Assembly (NCBI GenBank): GCA_023630585.1
Contig: CM042565.1
Location: 3,921,513 to 3,985,512 of the forward strand
Source: Cranoglanis bouderius
Lineage: Eukaryota > Chordata > Actinopteri > Siluriformes > Cranoglanididae
Length of the DNA: 64,000 bases
Reading direction: 5' to 3'
This document shows, piece by piece, positions 21,120 through 34,087 of this stretch (its first letter is position 1; every line of letters begins with the position of its first letter). The notes beneath the pieces are model-generated. The model was not told the origin of the DNA, did no database searches, and saw only the letters and a program-made list of their open reading frames with translations. Made by a program: the position numbers and the translations under genes.

Positions 21120-21801
21120 ATGCAAGTCAGTTAATTAGTCATCTTGGGTTCTGCCAGTTCAGTTTTTATGTAGGCTGATGTAAATGCATTTAACCCATTG
21201 GAGTTCTACTTGTGGTTGGAAACCATTGAAATTGTTAGTGTGCCATTAAGAAGTAATGATAACTTTTAGATGATGTGTACTTTTTTTTTTTTTTTTTTAC
21301 AATGTTGAGATTTATGTAGCTCTTTTAAGCTCTCTTGCATGAAATTAATAAAAGTAAAATTTGCTTAAAAAGGAACAAATGTTTAATTTACTTGTTTTAT
21401 TTCTGCAAAAAATGAACTAATAATAATAATAAAAAAATGCTATTAAATTTACTTAGGCTATTTATGAGAATACTCCTTGGTGCCATGTAAACCTTACTTA
21501 AATTTATTAAGGCTAAGGCTTCATGTGTGGAAATTGTTAACATGCTTTTCTTGAGTAAATCTCACTCCAATATTGTTTTTTTTTTCTTTTCAGTGTACTA
21601 TAGAAACAATAATGTATTAGACGGATCTCTCTACTTTGTCTTACAAATGGAACTACTGACAGAGAAAATTAATCAACACCTTCTGACCAATCATAATGAA
21701 GAACTCAACAGTGCCCTGGTATTGAAAAGAACATGTAGACATTTCCAGAAATCCTTGGAAATGCTAGAAAGCCGTTCTGGGTTCCTTTCTTTTACTAATA
21801 T

Positions 21802-21837
<36 letters not shown>

Positions 21838-22649
21838 TTAAAGTCCCTCTATTATACTGGTTTCAGATGTGTTTCAAACTGTCTCAAACTGTCTGGGAAA
21901 TCCAGTGTCCTACTGAGCTCTCTGACAGCATACACCGAAATCATGGCCACTATATGGGATAGATGGGAATATGGATTATCGGATTACAGTCTCTCTCTTT
22001 TTTTTTTTTTTTTTTAGCCTTTTTTTTTTTTTTCTTACCTCTCTGTTCCTCTCTTTGCCTCCATTTCAGTTTCTCTCTCTCTGGATTGAATAAAGGAATG
22101 TGCACTTAATGGACTGTGGAGTATTATACAGATTACAATGGGATGCTCTTGGCTGATCCCTTTGCTTAGCTTTCAGAGTCATTGAATTTGGCTAAACTCG
22201 AGTAGGATTGCTGTGTGGGTGGAGGGTTTACTTTTGTTGGTTGTTCATCTAAAAGTCTTAGGTGAAGGTTTTGTTGCCTTTGCGATTTGCATTAATTGCA
22301 GAGGTTCCAGTGTCTGTGGTTTAGCCATAGTATTTACATTAGTATTATTTTTTTTACCTCGTGCTATGGGAAACACTTTTATGCTTTTTTACAGTTAAAG
22401 CAAACTCTGGTCAGTCACAGCGAAGAGTAGGTTTGCGCAATACTGTTTTTTCCATGCTTGTGATTTACCATTAAAAACATGCTCTTTTGATGCATAAGGT
22501 ATAGCAATTTCGTAGCTGCCTAAACATGAGCCAAGTCGCCTCGAGAGTGGGTTTCCTAGCACAAGCCCAAGCGAGGTCCCTTAAAAGGCTAGACAGTTAA
22601 GGGGAGAAGCAAGGGTTATTTTTGCCCTTTAGTCTAAATTTACAGAAAG
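20521..22649. other. Non-coding stretch with simple repeats
   Basis: Holds (TG)20 at 21079-21118, poly-T at 21281-21298, an (AAT)n array at 21803-21837 and poly-T at 21999-22015 and 22020-22033. A 92-codon frame at 21527-21805 has no recognisable family. No gene is called. Confidence 0.5.
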
Positions 22650-23475
22650 GTGCGTGTTTGTCTATAACACTAGTAAAACCGTCATAAAAATAACTGCATG
22701 CCTATTCATCATATCATATCATATCACATCATCATAAATAAGACGATACGAGTCAGAAAAAAAGCTTGCTCACAGAAGTGCTTAAAATCATGTTTAAAAA
22801 GAACTTTCAAAGTTCTGCATTTTTAACCACAGCTATGGTGCAATGATCATTGAGCTCATTTGCAAAAATGCCCGCGTCAGAGTATTTGTTAAGAGTCAGG
22901 TCGACAATAAGGTTGAAACAATCACACACAGATTTTAAGCTATCAGAATTTGAAGATAACCAATTCCAGTTAAAACCCCCAACTAAAAGGATAACTAAGC
23001 GTGGACACTTGCCGACTTAGGGAGGATAAGGTCTCGTTACATGCAGAAGGCGGTCTATAGCAACCAACAGCTGTCAGTGAGCGGTCTTTGCTGAGCTCAC
23101 TATTCAAAGTCAAAACTTCAAATTGCTCACTGATTGATACTGAGGTTAGGAGGGTGGCATGGAAATAATTTTTTTTGGGCAAATGCCACCTCCCTTTCTA
23201 GGGCGGTCACAGAGGAAAGACTTTGTAACCCTTAATTGCAACATCTTTATCTAAAATACATTTGTTAAGCCAGGTCTCAGGCACAACAATAACATCAGGA
23301 TCACAAGTTGGTGCCCACAAAGTTGGTTTATGTAAATTCTTATGAATTTGCTATCATGAGACCATGTTAAATCTCGAAGCTACACCATTTTTCATGTAGC
23401 AATTTCATCTCAGTTCATCCCATCACTGCCAAGTCTCTGAACACTGTTGACGTTCTGGCAGATAATCGTCTGGCT
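22650..23475 (-). pseudogene. LINE endonuclease-domain relic
   Basis: Minus-strand frames hold the apurinic-endonuclease-like domain of a non-LTR retrotransposon in several broken pieces: DPDVIVVPETWLNK (about 23320-23278), a KGGG block, SISEQFEVLTLN then AVGCYRPPSA (about 23140-23040), GGFNWNWLSS (about 22975), and NELNDHCTIAVVKN (about 22860-22820). PETWL, CYRPP, FNW and DHC are hallmark endonuclease motifs of LINE ORF2 proteins. Stops and frameshifts separate the blocks, so it is dead. The class is probably CR1/L2-like; I cannot fix the clade by eye. Confidence 0.75.
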
Positions 23476-23939
23476 TCCGGCCTGGAGTCATTTCGCTGCT
23501 AATTTCAGGACTGTCATTCTGTTCTGCCAAATATAATTAAAGCATGAGTGAAATGCACGCCTAAAGAAAAAGTGCGTATTTTCTATCAGTATACATCTGC
23601 AAAGCCACCGAAGCACAGATGATTGAGTTATACAATATTCATGTAATATTACAGCTTACATTTCATTCAGTCGGCAAATGCCTTCACTGTGCCCGGAAAC
23701 TTATCAGTAAGTGAGTCCAGTCCGAGATTAGAGCTGAGCACTGCTGGTTCTAAAACACTGAAGTGCTGTGATATCATTGTCTGCTTGTATAAATGCCCAT
23801 CTGCTCACACCACTGTCCATTATTTAAATGTAGTTTTGTTTGAGCTGGCTATCCATCACCCATAAAAGCTTCCTGTCATTTTGGGTAACCCATACAAATT
23901 TCATTTAGCATGCTGGCCATTTTTGTTTAAGCTCTAGCA

Positions 23940-24160
23940 AGAAGGCCACTAGATCATATCGGTAATAGACACTGACACAAAGCAGCTTTACAGAAATGTA
24001 GCTTTAGATTCCTAATGAGCAAGCCAGATGCGACAGTGGCAAGGGAAGATGCCCTGAGAAGACAAAGAAACTTTGAGAGGAACCAGACGCATAAAAAGGA
24101 ACCCATCCTCTTCTTGGTGACATTGGATAATGTGAATATAAATCATTACAGTATATAGAT
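23940..24160. repeat. Probable interspersed repeat fragment
   Basis: Contains GAGCAAGCCAGATGCGACAG, TTTGAGAGGAACCAGACGC and AGGAACCCATCCTC, wording I associate with a common fish interspersed repeat. No termini identified. Class unknown. Confidence 0.4.
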
Positions 24161-24479
24161 GTAGAAGAGTAAAGACAAACAGCGCTAAGTGTGTTGAAAG
24201 GATGGATGATTATATCGTGAATTAGAGTCCTGGGTACAGCAGAAGCTCTTGGAAGGTATGCTTCAATGGTTTCATCACGTAAAGTTGAATAACACACATC
24301 AGAATGAACATGTCGTACTTGTGTAAATGAGGTTCAAAAAAGGCTAACGCAGTACTAATGCTGTATTGGACAAAAAATATACGATATCGGTGCCATTTGT
24401 GGTTGTGTCTGGATTTGTTGCGTACAAATTTTGTCTTTTAGTCACAAACACTACCAACATTTTGGCTCATGGTGAAACA

Positions 24480-24615
24480 ATGGGCACAGTGTGGGTTTCC
24501 TACAGGTTCTCCAGTTTCCTCCCACCTTCCAAAACCATGCTGATAGTTTGGCTGGTGGCTAAATTCCCCCAGGTGTGAATGTATGTGCACGGTGCACTTG
24601 CAGTGGACTGACGTC
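24480..24615 (+). repeat. SINE-like repeat fragment
   Basis: Reads TTTCCTACAGGTTCTCCAG then TTTCCTCCCACCTTCCAAAA, a diverged copy of the same repeat seen at 31930-32150. Truncated on both sides. Confidence 0.5.
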
Positions 24616-25059
24616 CATGAGAGCTAAATGCAGTTTTAACCTGATAAAATCCCAGGATCTGGTGGCAGATCCAGACTTGCAATTCTTGCTCTCATAATTA
24701 ATACCTTTCCTATTAGTTTCACTGTAGTTACAAATGAATTCAGAGCGCCTACCTAAAAAAGTGCTTTAATGTGCATAACTAATTAATAAGTTAGAAGTTT
24801 AGGGGGCTGTTTAACTTTCAGCTGTACGTTCTTGGAGATATTTACCATTGCATTGATAATATTTGTTATCCAGAGAGAGGAGTACTTGTGGACATGCTTT
24901 GTAGTCTATACATCCTTGTGTTGGCACAAGGGGTCTAAAAGTAACATAAATATCCAAACCCTGGTAGAGAGGAGTTAGGGTAGAAGGTTTTACTTTAGAT
25001 ATTTCTTTCTAAAATAATGAAGTGCAGGTTTATTGTTTATTGCGATAGTTAGTGGCTCA

Positions 25060-25790
25060 GCTGTTTGGACAGTCAGGAGGAGGTTATTTCACCACATTGG
25101 TGGCAGGACAGAGAAGACTCTTGATGCATGATGTCCTTTTGTCTTGAGCAATGCCAGAGGCATACTTGTGGCTTGATGGGAATGTGGTGCAGAGCTGGGT
25201 TCAATAAATGCGTTGTGGTGTGTATTTTTGGCTTTCTATGCAAGCATCTGTGTTTTAAGAAAGCCAGAGGAGGGAATGCAACAATGGGGTGATGTGGGAT
25301 AACCTGGGGAGATTGAAAACAAAGAGTGCAGCTGCATTCTGGATCAGTTGCAGAGGTCTGATGGCACACAGGGGAAGACCTGCCAGGAGATAGTTGAATC
25401 TTGAGATGATAAGAGACTGAGCAAGCATCTGAGTGGCCTCCGAGGGAAGTGACTGGATTCTCCTGTAGAGCAGTGGTGGCTCAGTGCTAAGGGCTTTGAG
25501 CCTTGAGCCAGGGCCTCAACTCCCAACTGCTGACCCTGTGCTCTGACCCAAGCTTTCAAATGATTTGGGTATGTGAAGAAATTGTTTTCACTGTACTTGT
25601 ACAGTATATGTGACAATAAAGGCTGTCTTTCTTGAAAGGAGAAGACTACATGGCCGAGTCAGGTTGGCAACATGAGCAGAGTTCAAGTTCAAGTGTTGTC
25701 CAGAACTCCACCAAGGTTTTGTGCACCAAGATGGCACTGTCAGGTCATAGAGTATGATCATGAAGTTTTTCAGAAGATGACGACATATCT
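25060..25790 (-). pseudogene. LINE reverse-transcriptase C-terminal relic
   Basis: On the minus strand, blocks in the usual order of a CR1/L2-type ORF2 C terminus appear: NLGVVLDNTLNL (about 25715-25680), then after a nested SINE, QSLIISRFNYLLAGLPLCA (about 25415-25360), LQLIQNAAALFVFNLPRLSH (about 25353-25295) and LLHSLLWL. No polymerase active-site block is in the window. It is interrupted and shifted between frames, so it is inactive. It may be related to the endonuclease relic at 22.7-23.5 kb, but they need not be one insertion. Confidence 0.75.
25466..25630 (+). mobile_element. tRNA-derived SINE nested in LINE relic
   Basis: Starts GTGGTGGCTCAGTGCTAAGG and ends TATGTGACAATAAAGGCTGTC, the head and 3' tail of a fish SINE family. 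It splits the LINE RT relic, so it arrived later. Confidence 0.65.
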
Positions 25791-25879
25791 CAAGGGATAC
25801 ACAACAACTCAGCTGACACGAAGCACATCCGTGACATAAAAATGAGAAATGCCACAACGAAGAATTTAGGGAGGTCAAG

Positions 25880-26097
25880 CATTCAAATATTACGACTAAT
25901 TTGTCCTAAATTCGTGTGCAAGCTTAAAGAATGTGTTATGTTATAGAAAAATGCAGCACAGATTTTTTGGTAAGTAGATAGAGAGGGAAACTATTTTAAT
26001 GTAGTTAGTGTAATAGAGGATGTTCAGGAAAGTAGACTGGATTGGAACAGATTTGATCAGGAAAAGTAGGCTATGAGCTAAATTCACTGGCAGCAAA

Positions 26098-26151
<54 letters not shown>

Positions 26152-26315
26152 GTTAGAAGCTGCTGGGGCAGTAAAATCTAATGTAAACATCACTGTGCTT
26201 GGAGTTTATTTGATTTAATCTGATATGATAGCTGTGCTGCTGAACAGACTCTGGTCAACGGAAGAATGATCTGCAGAGAGAGAAATGCAGAGAAAGAGAA
26301 ACAGGGGAGAGAGAA

Positions 26316-26359
<44 letters not shown>

Positions 26360-27418
26360 GTGCCAAAATAAATATCTTTATAGATGAGCAGAAAAAGAGA
26401 AAAGAAGGAGTCTAGCACATAACTGGTTTAATTTAATGAAATATTGCATCATTCTTCACTAATAAGTCAGACATTAAAATCTTGTTTTACTGAACAGCAA
26501 CACACAGTGTTGAAATCAACGTCAGGAGCACAAGATTTAGAAAAGACAAACTGTTAGGAATGTACATGTATTTACCTCTCAGCGGCACTGGTGTCTGATT
26601 GGCCACCCCGGGTGCCACCCCAAAATTTCATTCGCTACTGGCAGTTTGATGCTGATTGACATAGGTTCTGTTACCCCATTTTCAAAATATAACTAGGGGG
26701 AAACAGATCTCGACGGGGAAACATAGTTCGACACAAAACAGACGTCCTTCATTTAGGCCAAGTCCAAACCCGTGTACTACATACTATATCAGATCAGAAA
26801 ATACACCAATTTTTCACATACTATTTAGCACGCCAGTGTGTTTTGGATGTATACTTAATGATGTTGGACACTTTAGGTAGTGACCCAAGTCTCTCCAGTA
26901 TGTCAGTACAGTACAGTACAGTGTTTGTGTGTGTGTGAGTGAGAAAGACAGAGAGAGAAAGAGAGGTAGAGACACTGACTATTCATAGTTAAAGAATTCT
27001 AGTGAAGTAACCGTTTTGGACCACACAATCTGCCACACTGAAGAACTCCGGGTTAAATGAATTATCACTTCTACCACTAATCAGCAATCATATGATTCAT
27101 TTGATTAATGCTTGTTAGATGCCAGGTTAGGGTTACACACTCATTTTCTGTTATGGACCCCCTGAAGTAGCCTTGGCCACCCCCTAGCCACCCCACTCTT
27201 TTTTAAACATTGCAGATATGGTGATGCCTTTTAAAAATATTTTACTTTTTTTTTTTTTTTTTTTTAAATAGCTACAATCTGGAAGCAGCTGACATGATGT
27301 TAACATTTTGTTCTTAATGTTTCAAAATGGTAGGAATATTCTCCTTTTCTGTGTTTTTTTTACTATTAAAATTAACAGTGCAGATGGCATTTCCTTTCTC
27401 TTTTTCAGTGTCAATTTC

Positions 27419-27484
<66 letters not shown>

Positions 27485-27724
27485 ATGGAAAAATAATTGT
27501 ATTGTTCTTTTGTTTCTTAACGATAAACACTTTTTTCAATGCACCAGCACTGTATTGCTGGGCAACCTGGCACCACGTGATGCATATCGTGCATTGTAGA
27601 AATACTGTACCTTTGAGAATCATGGTATGATAGTTTTCTCGTATCGCTCACCCCTAGTTTATGTACCTCAAACAAAAAAAATGTAAATACATATAAAGAG
27701 AAATAGCAACCAGTGTAATAAGCA

Positions 27725-27805
<81 letters not shown>

Positions 27806-28000
27806 GCTCTGTCATTTGTCTGTCTATATGACATCACAAGTTTCATTTATTATATATGATATGATATATTCTCCCTCCTGAGTATCGTGTTTTTTTTTTG
27901 TTTTGTTTTTTTGTTTTTTTTTTAAATAAAAACTCTTGGTAATAGGAACTGTAGGAACAATATATCGATGCTGTCTTGCTACTTTGACAAAGCAAGACTT
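25880..28000. repeat. Microsatellite-rich non-coding stretch
   Basis: Holds (AC)n 26099-26149, (GA)n 26301-26359, (TA)n 27424-27479 and (TA)n 27728-27803. The two TA arrays, 56 and 76 bp, flank 248 bp containing a repeat-like tail (TATCGCTCACCCCTAG at about 27642-27657). No gene recognised. Confidence 0.8.
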
Positions 28001-29389
28001 GTTAATAAATTGCTTTCCATGTAGTGATGATATCCAGCTTCAGGCCAAAGTGTTTATTCCAAGAATTGTCAATTTATTGTTATACATACGGAGGTATGAA
28101 AGTGACAAATGGAAAATATACAGAATTTGACATTTGTGAAGTGGTGTATGGTTTTAAAACTTTTTGGCTGTTCGACAAATCCTCAAATGGCACTAGCTGA
28201 AAATTCTGCATACCAAGTATTATTGAAATTACCCTGAAACTATGGCCTACAATATTTCACCAACCATAATGTAATCAAAAAACACACAAAAAAAAAGATG
28301 AAAAAAGAGGAAGATGACCTTTGAAGGGTGCTTTCCAATGTCCTGCTCTCAAGTGTAGCAAACTTTGATTGTGGAAGTGTAAGGTTTTGGCTACACTAAG
28401 ATAAGGCTCATGGGCGGTCGGATTAATTGAATCCACGTGCCTTCACAGGAAACCATGGGTGGTAAAGTTCCCCTGTGGTAACATACTGATAGCTGAAGCT
28501 TGAAATGAATTGGGGCAAATCGAAACCATGTACGTGTGAAATGTTTTAGCTACATGATTTACCATTGGAGGTGTTCTCCTTCACCAAACCCACATATTTC
28601 ACACATTTCCTTGATTTCTCACATTCTGAACAAGTTTGTTCTATTTGTATCCTTACTGCAATTGTTTTATTGTTCTTTGTAGTCTTACAGTTTGGTGGCC
28701 AGGCTGGTAAGTTAGCAAAGGGTTTTTGCACAAACACACTGTTTGTGCACTTTTTGTTCTGGACCCGAGACTGAGATTGCGGTAAAGTTCTTCTATGAAA
28801 ATGTTTTTGAATGTGGGAGCAGTCCAGGACACTGATCTGTTCCATCAAGATATCATGCTTTGGGGTTTTGCTTCAAAGGAACTCAGGTGCAGACTATACC
28901 ACATGTGAATGTATTTCTTTATAGACTATAGGTGTGTGGCTTTAACTCTTGAATTGAACACTTCATTACTGATTTTTTTTTTTTTAATTCTTCTTCTCCT
29001 TCTTCTTCTTCTTCTTCTTCTTCTTGCTCATTTTCTCCCCAGTTTCCCCATCACTATTCGCCCTCTTCTGCATACATGATCTCACAGATGCCCATGATTG
29101 GTTAGTGTTGCTGTTATTGACAGGAGAAAGAGTATGCCATCTCTCCCGCCCAGGCAGCATGGCCAATTTTGCTGTCCTGGCTCCCGGCCTAGGGTGGCTG
29201 TGGCGTCATCAAGATACAAACTCATAATTTCCGGACTTACTCAGGAGCCCCAAGACTGTTTTTAATGACATCATGATAGTTACTTGACCATATCTTGTAG
29301 CTAGTTTTTCTGGCATTCTCACGACACGTGCACCAATGCCAAGCTCAAATTTCCTAGTACTCAAACAGGTTCATGGCACTGTTCAATCG
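28001..29389. other. Non-coding stretch, no gene seen
   Basis: A 100-codon minus-strand frame at 28546-28848 shows no known motif. A CTT-repeat run is at about 28985-29027. Bases 29028-29230 look repeat-derived but I cannot name the family. Confidence 0.4.
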
Positions 29390-30030
29390 TTGATGCTGAC
29401 CGGTCGGAAGTGGTTCATTTAATTTTCCATAACAGCAGCGCTGACGATAGTTACGGCTGGAATGCAAACCACAGGTTTATATTAACGTACTCCTTCAAAT
29501 ATGTTATTGTTTCTATAGTAACAACTCATTCACAGGGACTTGTATGGTGGATACGCCACATAATCTAAACCTGTTAATAAACAGACTAAATATGTATAAC
29601 ATATAATCATTGGTATGGTGATTTTTTTTTTTTTTTTTAAGGAGATGTTTATTGAAAACTTTTGGACGGAGTCCCCAGTGTCAGCACTTTATAACAGTCA
29701 GAGGTAAAAATGTCTCTTGAAGTTTTTCACCACATTTTCAAGAAAGTCTTCAGGATTTTTGTTTATAGCTGCTAACGTAAATGATTACAAGAACTACCTT
29801 GTTTCACGGACACTCCACAACAATGAACATAACTGTAAATGGATAAAAAGTGCAACATTCTTTTGTTATTCTGTGGTAATCATTGGCAGCAATTTGCAAA
29901 AGAATGTTGCACTTTTTATTCATTTATAAGAGTTATATGAGAAACACTTTTAAATTCATTTATAGGTATTATAAGAGAGATGAAATGTCACTGATTATTT
30001 TCCTGTAACAGCATGCTCCCACGTTTTAAT
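29390..30030. repeat. Hairpin-repeat family, near full-length copy
   Basis: Runs from a left block (CCATAACAGCAGCGCTGACG, GTTTCTATAGTAACAACTC, GGGACTTGTATGGTGGA) through a middle block (GTCAGCACTTTATAACAGTC, ACACTCCACAACAATGAACA) to a terminal ATTATTTTCCTGTAACAGCATG at 29996-30017. It contains an internal hairpin: AAAAAGTGCAACATTCTTTTG (from 29847) is matched by CAAAAGAATGTTGCACTTTTT (ending about 29919). Best single copy for defining the family. Confidence 0.7.
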
Positions 30031-30213
30031 CATTAATTTTATTAATTATCCTTTATTTCTAAATAGACAAGTGTAGACAAACTTGATGTAAATAAAGAAT
30101 ACCAGAAGTAGGTAATGTTGTCTTGCTGTGGCCGTGTCTTTACACATTTACATGTGGCCATTTGCAGTAGTTTCCCACAGTACATGGCAGCATGCCCTTG
30201 ATAATGAATGTGT

Positions 30214-30216
<3 letters not shown>

Positions 30217-30256
<40 letters not shown>
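30217..30256. repeat. (GT)n microsatellite
   Basis: Dinucleotide array of about 40 bp. Confidence 0.9.
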
Positions 30257-30258
<2 letters not shown>

Positions 30259-31429
30259 AAGACAAGGTTAAGGTTAAGGACAGTAGCTGACAATGAAAAC
30301 CCATGCTACTGCAACTGCCTACTTTACAGAATTATTTTGAAATTATTTAATCTTTTACATTTACATAAAACGATTGGAGTCAAGTCTTTTGCATTTACCT
30401 CTCTTGTTCTGACCCCATGTGACTCCATTTTTCTTTGACTCACTTCCTTTGTTCTATAAACGTTCACTTCCTCAGAACATTGTTCAGACCCACTGACCCT
30501 CTTTTCCTTTCATTAAGCAAAACAAGATTTCAGCATGTTAGTCCTTTAATACTGTTCAAAGGAAAAGGGAAAAAAGTAACAGATCTATTTTTATCTTGGT
30601 GGTAATTAGAATTGTATATGCTCTGCTGAGCATGAACATTGCTGAAATGCATTTTTTCCAAAATATGAAAAATATACTTGGAAGATCTGAAAAAGCAAAG
30701 GATTGCAGCGAAGCACTTTTTACTCTTCATCCGCCTGATTTATCCCGATGCTCTACTTCTGCTTGGAGCTTTCTGCACTTCTGACTCATCTTCTGCTGCT
30801 GTAGATGGTCCTTCCAAAAATCAGTAAAGTCTCACCCTTTCTTCAGTATCTCAACATATTGTAGATTTGTACCTAAGAACTGCTGCTGTTTTCATAAACA
30901 CTGCCCTGTGCTCATCCCAGCACTCTTTATTGAATTTAATTGAATGGGGAAATAACTAATAATATAAACACAATGTGATAATAATAATAATTTAAAGGAT
31001 GAACAATTTTGGTCAGAATCATTGCGAGCCACTTTAATTCATCTTACTTTAAGTGTTAACTAAAGCGGTGAAAAACTAGTATGTTACTAGCAGGTACAAA
31101 GATAATTTACATTTTTACTCATGGACGTAACAAACATTGATCACTGAAGGTGTTCGTTAATCGGATTTATGTGGTTCTTTCATAGAAAAAACATCCACTG
31201 ATACAAACACCAGAGGTGAAAATATTTATAGTTTAGCTGCAGCATTTACATCAATGAATGGGAAAGGACGCTTGAAGTGAAAGTAACGTGCAGGTGCTTT
31301 TGCTTTACGACGGCTTTATCTACACTGAAAAAAAAAACCTGTTCATTGAATTTACTTAATTGAAATGTATACAATGGTTCCATTTGAATGAATTTAGTTG
31401 TATAAAAACAGTTTGTTTTCCTATATCTA
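30257..31429. other. Non-coding stretch, no gene seen
   Basis: No protein family, RNA gene or repeat recognised apart from a short AAT run at about 30980-30990. Confidence 0.4.
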
Positions 31430-32150
31430 ACATGGTTCGATCATGTATTTTCAAAGCATTGGATAAAAATTTAACTCCGCTGTCACACCCAAGCTCGGGA
31501 TCAAACCCAGGACCCTGGCGCTGTGAGGTGGCAATGTAGTCATTTATTTTTGCCGGCAGCAACATAACCGGATCATGTTAAAACTACATGAATTGATCAC
31601 ACTCACTCTACGTAATTTGGTCTAGTAGATTAGATACTTGTTCAGTTAAATTTAGTATAAACAATGAAATCATGTTTTGGTGAGAGACTATACACCACAT
31701 TCCCTTTTTTTCAGTGTAGTTGAATTTGACTTTGCAACCGTTGGTCTTGTGAGACAGTAGAAAACAACGGGCTAAATAGGTCGCTCAATTAAAAAAAAGT
31801 GCAGGGTAAAATTTTATATTTTTAACAATATTAAAAAATTTTTGAGGCATTGAGCTATTTTGTGATGGTATTTGGGCAGCCATGTTGTTTGATTTGTTTA
31901 TTTTCCTTTCATGGGTGGACTTTGCATGTTCTAATCGTGCATCGGGGGTTTCCTCCGGGTACTCCGGTTTCCTCCCACAGACCAAAGACATGAGCTGTAG
32001 GCTGATTGGCATCTCTAAATTGTCTGTAGTGTGTGAACGTGTGTGTGATTGTGCCCGTCTAGGGTGTGCCCCGAGTAACCTGGGATAGGCTCCATGCTCC
32101 CTGTGACCCTATACAGGATAAGTAGTATGGAAAATGGATGGATGGATTTG
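31430..32150. repeat. SINE-like repeats
   Basis: 31480-31545 in reverse carries a tRNA-like promoter text (GGTTTGATCCCGAGCTTGGG as reverse complement). Bases 31930-32150 contain TTTCCTCCGGGTACTCCGG, TTTCCTCCCACAGACCAAAG and TGGGATAGGCTCCATGCTCC, ending in GGATGGATGGA, the 3' end of a widespread fish SINE/RTE-type repeat. About 350 bp between the two parts is not recognisable. Confidence 0.6.
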
Positions 32151-33899
32151 TAAAGACCTTTTTTTCAGGCTGAAGTCCTTATACTTATTATATTATGTAC
32201 TGCTTTATTATGTGCAACATCTGACATGTTGGAATGTTAATGTCATAAGAATTACATAAAGAAAGCTTTTATACTTAGCATTTCTGCCGATTGCAGCCTG
32301 CCCACTGACATACGCCTGGGGTTTTGTGGGAGAATTCTGTTTCTTCTGACTGCCTGCTAGGATTTCATTGCTAACATCATTTGCACATGTACAAGGGTGA
32401 ATTAAATGGAACGTAGGAGTTTTATTTATTGAAACATGTTCCCGGAGCAGAAAAATCGATGCTGGAGTTCACAATTTAACATGTAGTAATTAAATTAAAT
32501 CTAATGCTGTGATATCATAAAATAGAACAGTCAATTAGGCTTAAGTACAAAACACTATATAAGTACATGCCTGCAATCAAAGTAATCCTGATTTTATATT
32601 TTTCCGTCTTGTGTGTGCATGATCTGGATGTTCTCTTTACCGGGTGCTAGCAGTGTTTATTTAGAAACACCTGGCCTGATACTTGTGCTCACCGGGGTGT
32701 TCATGATTACTGTACCACCTGTAATGAGACTAACTACCACACATGCATCATCGAAGCTTGAGATGGAAAAATACACAGCGTTTTTAGACCTCCTGATCCT
32801 GCTAGGAAAGAACCCAGCTGTGCTGCATATAAAATAGAGCTCATGTTGTTTTTTCTTTCTTTTTTTCCTTTCTTTTTACTTTCCTAAACTCTGAATCTCA
32901 CTGTGGCTCTGTGTGTTGTGCACAGTGATGCTTGTATTTGTGCCTGAAGGAGAATGGAGATGAATGTGAGAGAAAGTTCAAATGACAAATAAGAGCATTT
33001 TCCACCTAGAACAACCCAATTACACAATTCGAAACAAACAAAAAAATATCTTGTATGAAATTTAATCTGGGTCCGTGTGCATTGCTTCTTCTTCTTTTTT
33101 CTTTTTTTTCAAAATGAAAATGGGAAAGCTTTTTATTTCATTTGTATTTTCTTGGCACACACTAAAGCATGAATTTTTATGAAGTAGAAAAAGTTTCTAC
33201 TTGTTTCCCCACACAAAGTCTAAAATTTAAATATTCATGAATATTCCAAATATATCCAGATAACTTATTCTTGAAGTTCCCCTCACACACACACACACAC
33301 CCTGTGGCCCTGATTTTCCAAGGGTTTGCGTGTCCATAGAAGATTGCGAAAATGCAATATAGTGTGTGGTGTCTGTTTTGTGCATTAGCTTTAATGAATA
33401 TGCAAATTTGGAATCTTTCAACATAAAGATGTAAAATAAAGGGTGCAGATGCAAATAGATTCATTTATCACCAGCACTGTGATTTACTGCAGCCTGAAAG
33501 ATGATATTTTCTGCAAATTAATACAAGATAAACACAACGGGCAAGTATTACATTTGTATAAAAGCCTGTTAATGTCATTTGTGGACCATTTTATAGAAGT
33601 TTATAAAAAAAACATTTGATCTCAGCGTCTCAAAATAATGAGAAATTTCTCAAAGTTATGACGTCACATCAAAGAATATCAAAATAGCAATCAAAGAGCC
33701 TGGGAAAAGATTATTATTTATTATTTTTTTTTTTACATATTAATTTACCTTGGGAACAGAACACACTCATGCGTACATACTGATTTTATATTTGTCTTAT
33801 TTTGTTTTTCAGTGCATCTTACTGCCTTTAATGCCTACGTTATACTTGACACATAATTGTGCAACTGTGTGGCAGGTTTTAGTTTTTGCTTTAGACAAA

Positions 33900-33903
<4 letters not shown>
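32151..33903. other. Unique-looking non-coding stretch
   Basis: No gene recognised. Bases 33100-33600 are free of recognisable repeats apart from a short CA run (33284-33301) and carry several homeobox/POU-like words, including ATGCAAAT at 33450-33457 and TATGCAAATT at 33400-33409. This is compatible with a conserved non-coding element, which only an alignment could test. Confidence 0.3.

Positions 33904-33960
<57 letters not shown>
33904..33960. repeat. (CA)n microsatellite
   Basis: Uninterrupted array of about 57 bp; ORFs on both strands across it are artefacts. Confidence 0.95.
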
Positions 33961-33965
<5 letters not shown>

Positions 33966-34087
33966 ATTATTACACCAATTTTTTCTTTGTAAATCACCTG
34001 CACTAACCTGCAGGTTATTAGATTATACACACAAATTAGCACCTTTTGTTTGGGATGTCAGTAAATCAGGGCATCAGATGCTTAAAG

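Noticed and set aside
21527..21805. 92-codon open frame with a helix-like composition
   Set aside because: No recognisable family, no splice context, and it ends in an AAT microsatellite. It may be a decayed repeat, but I cannot support a gene.
27517..27846. 109-codon minus-strand open frame
   Set aside because: Most of it is a Tyr-Ile repeat translated from a TA microsatellite.
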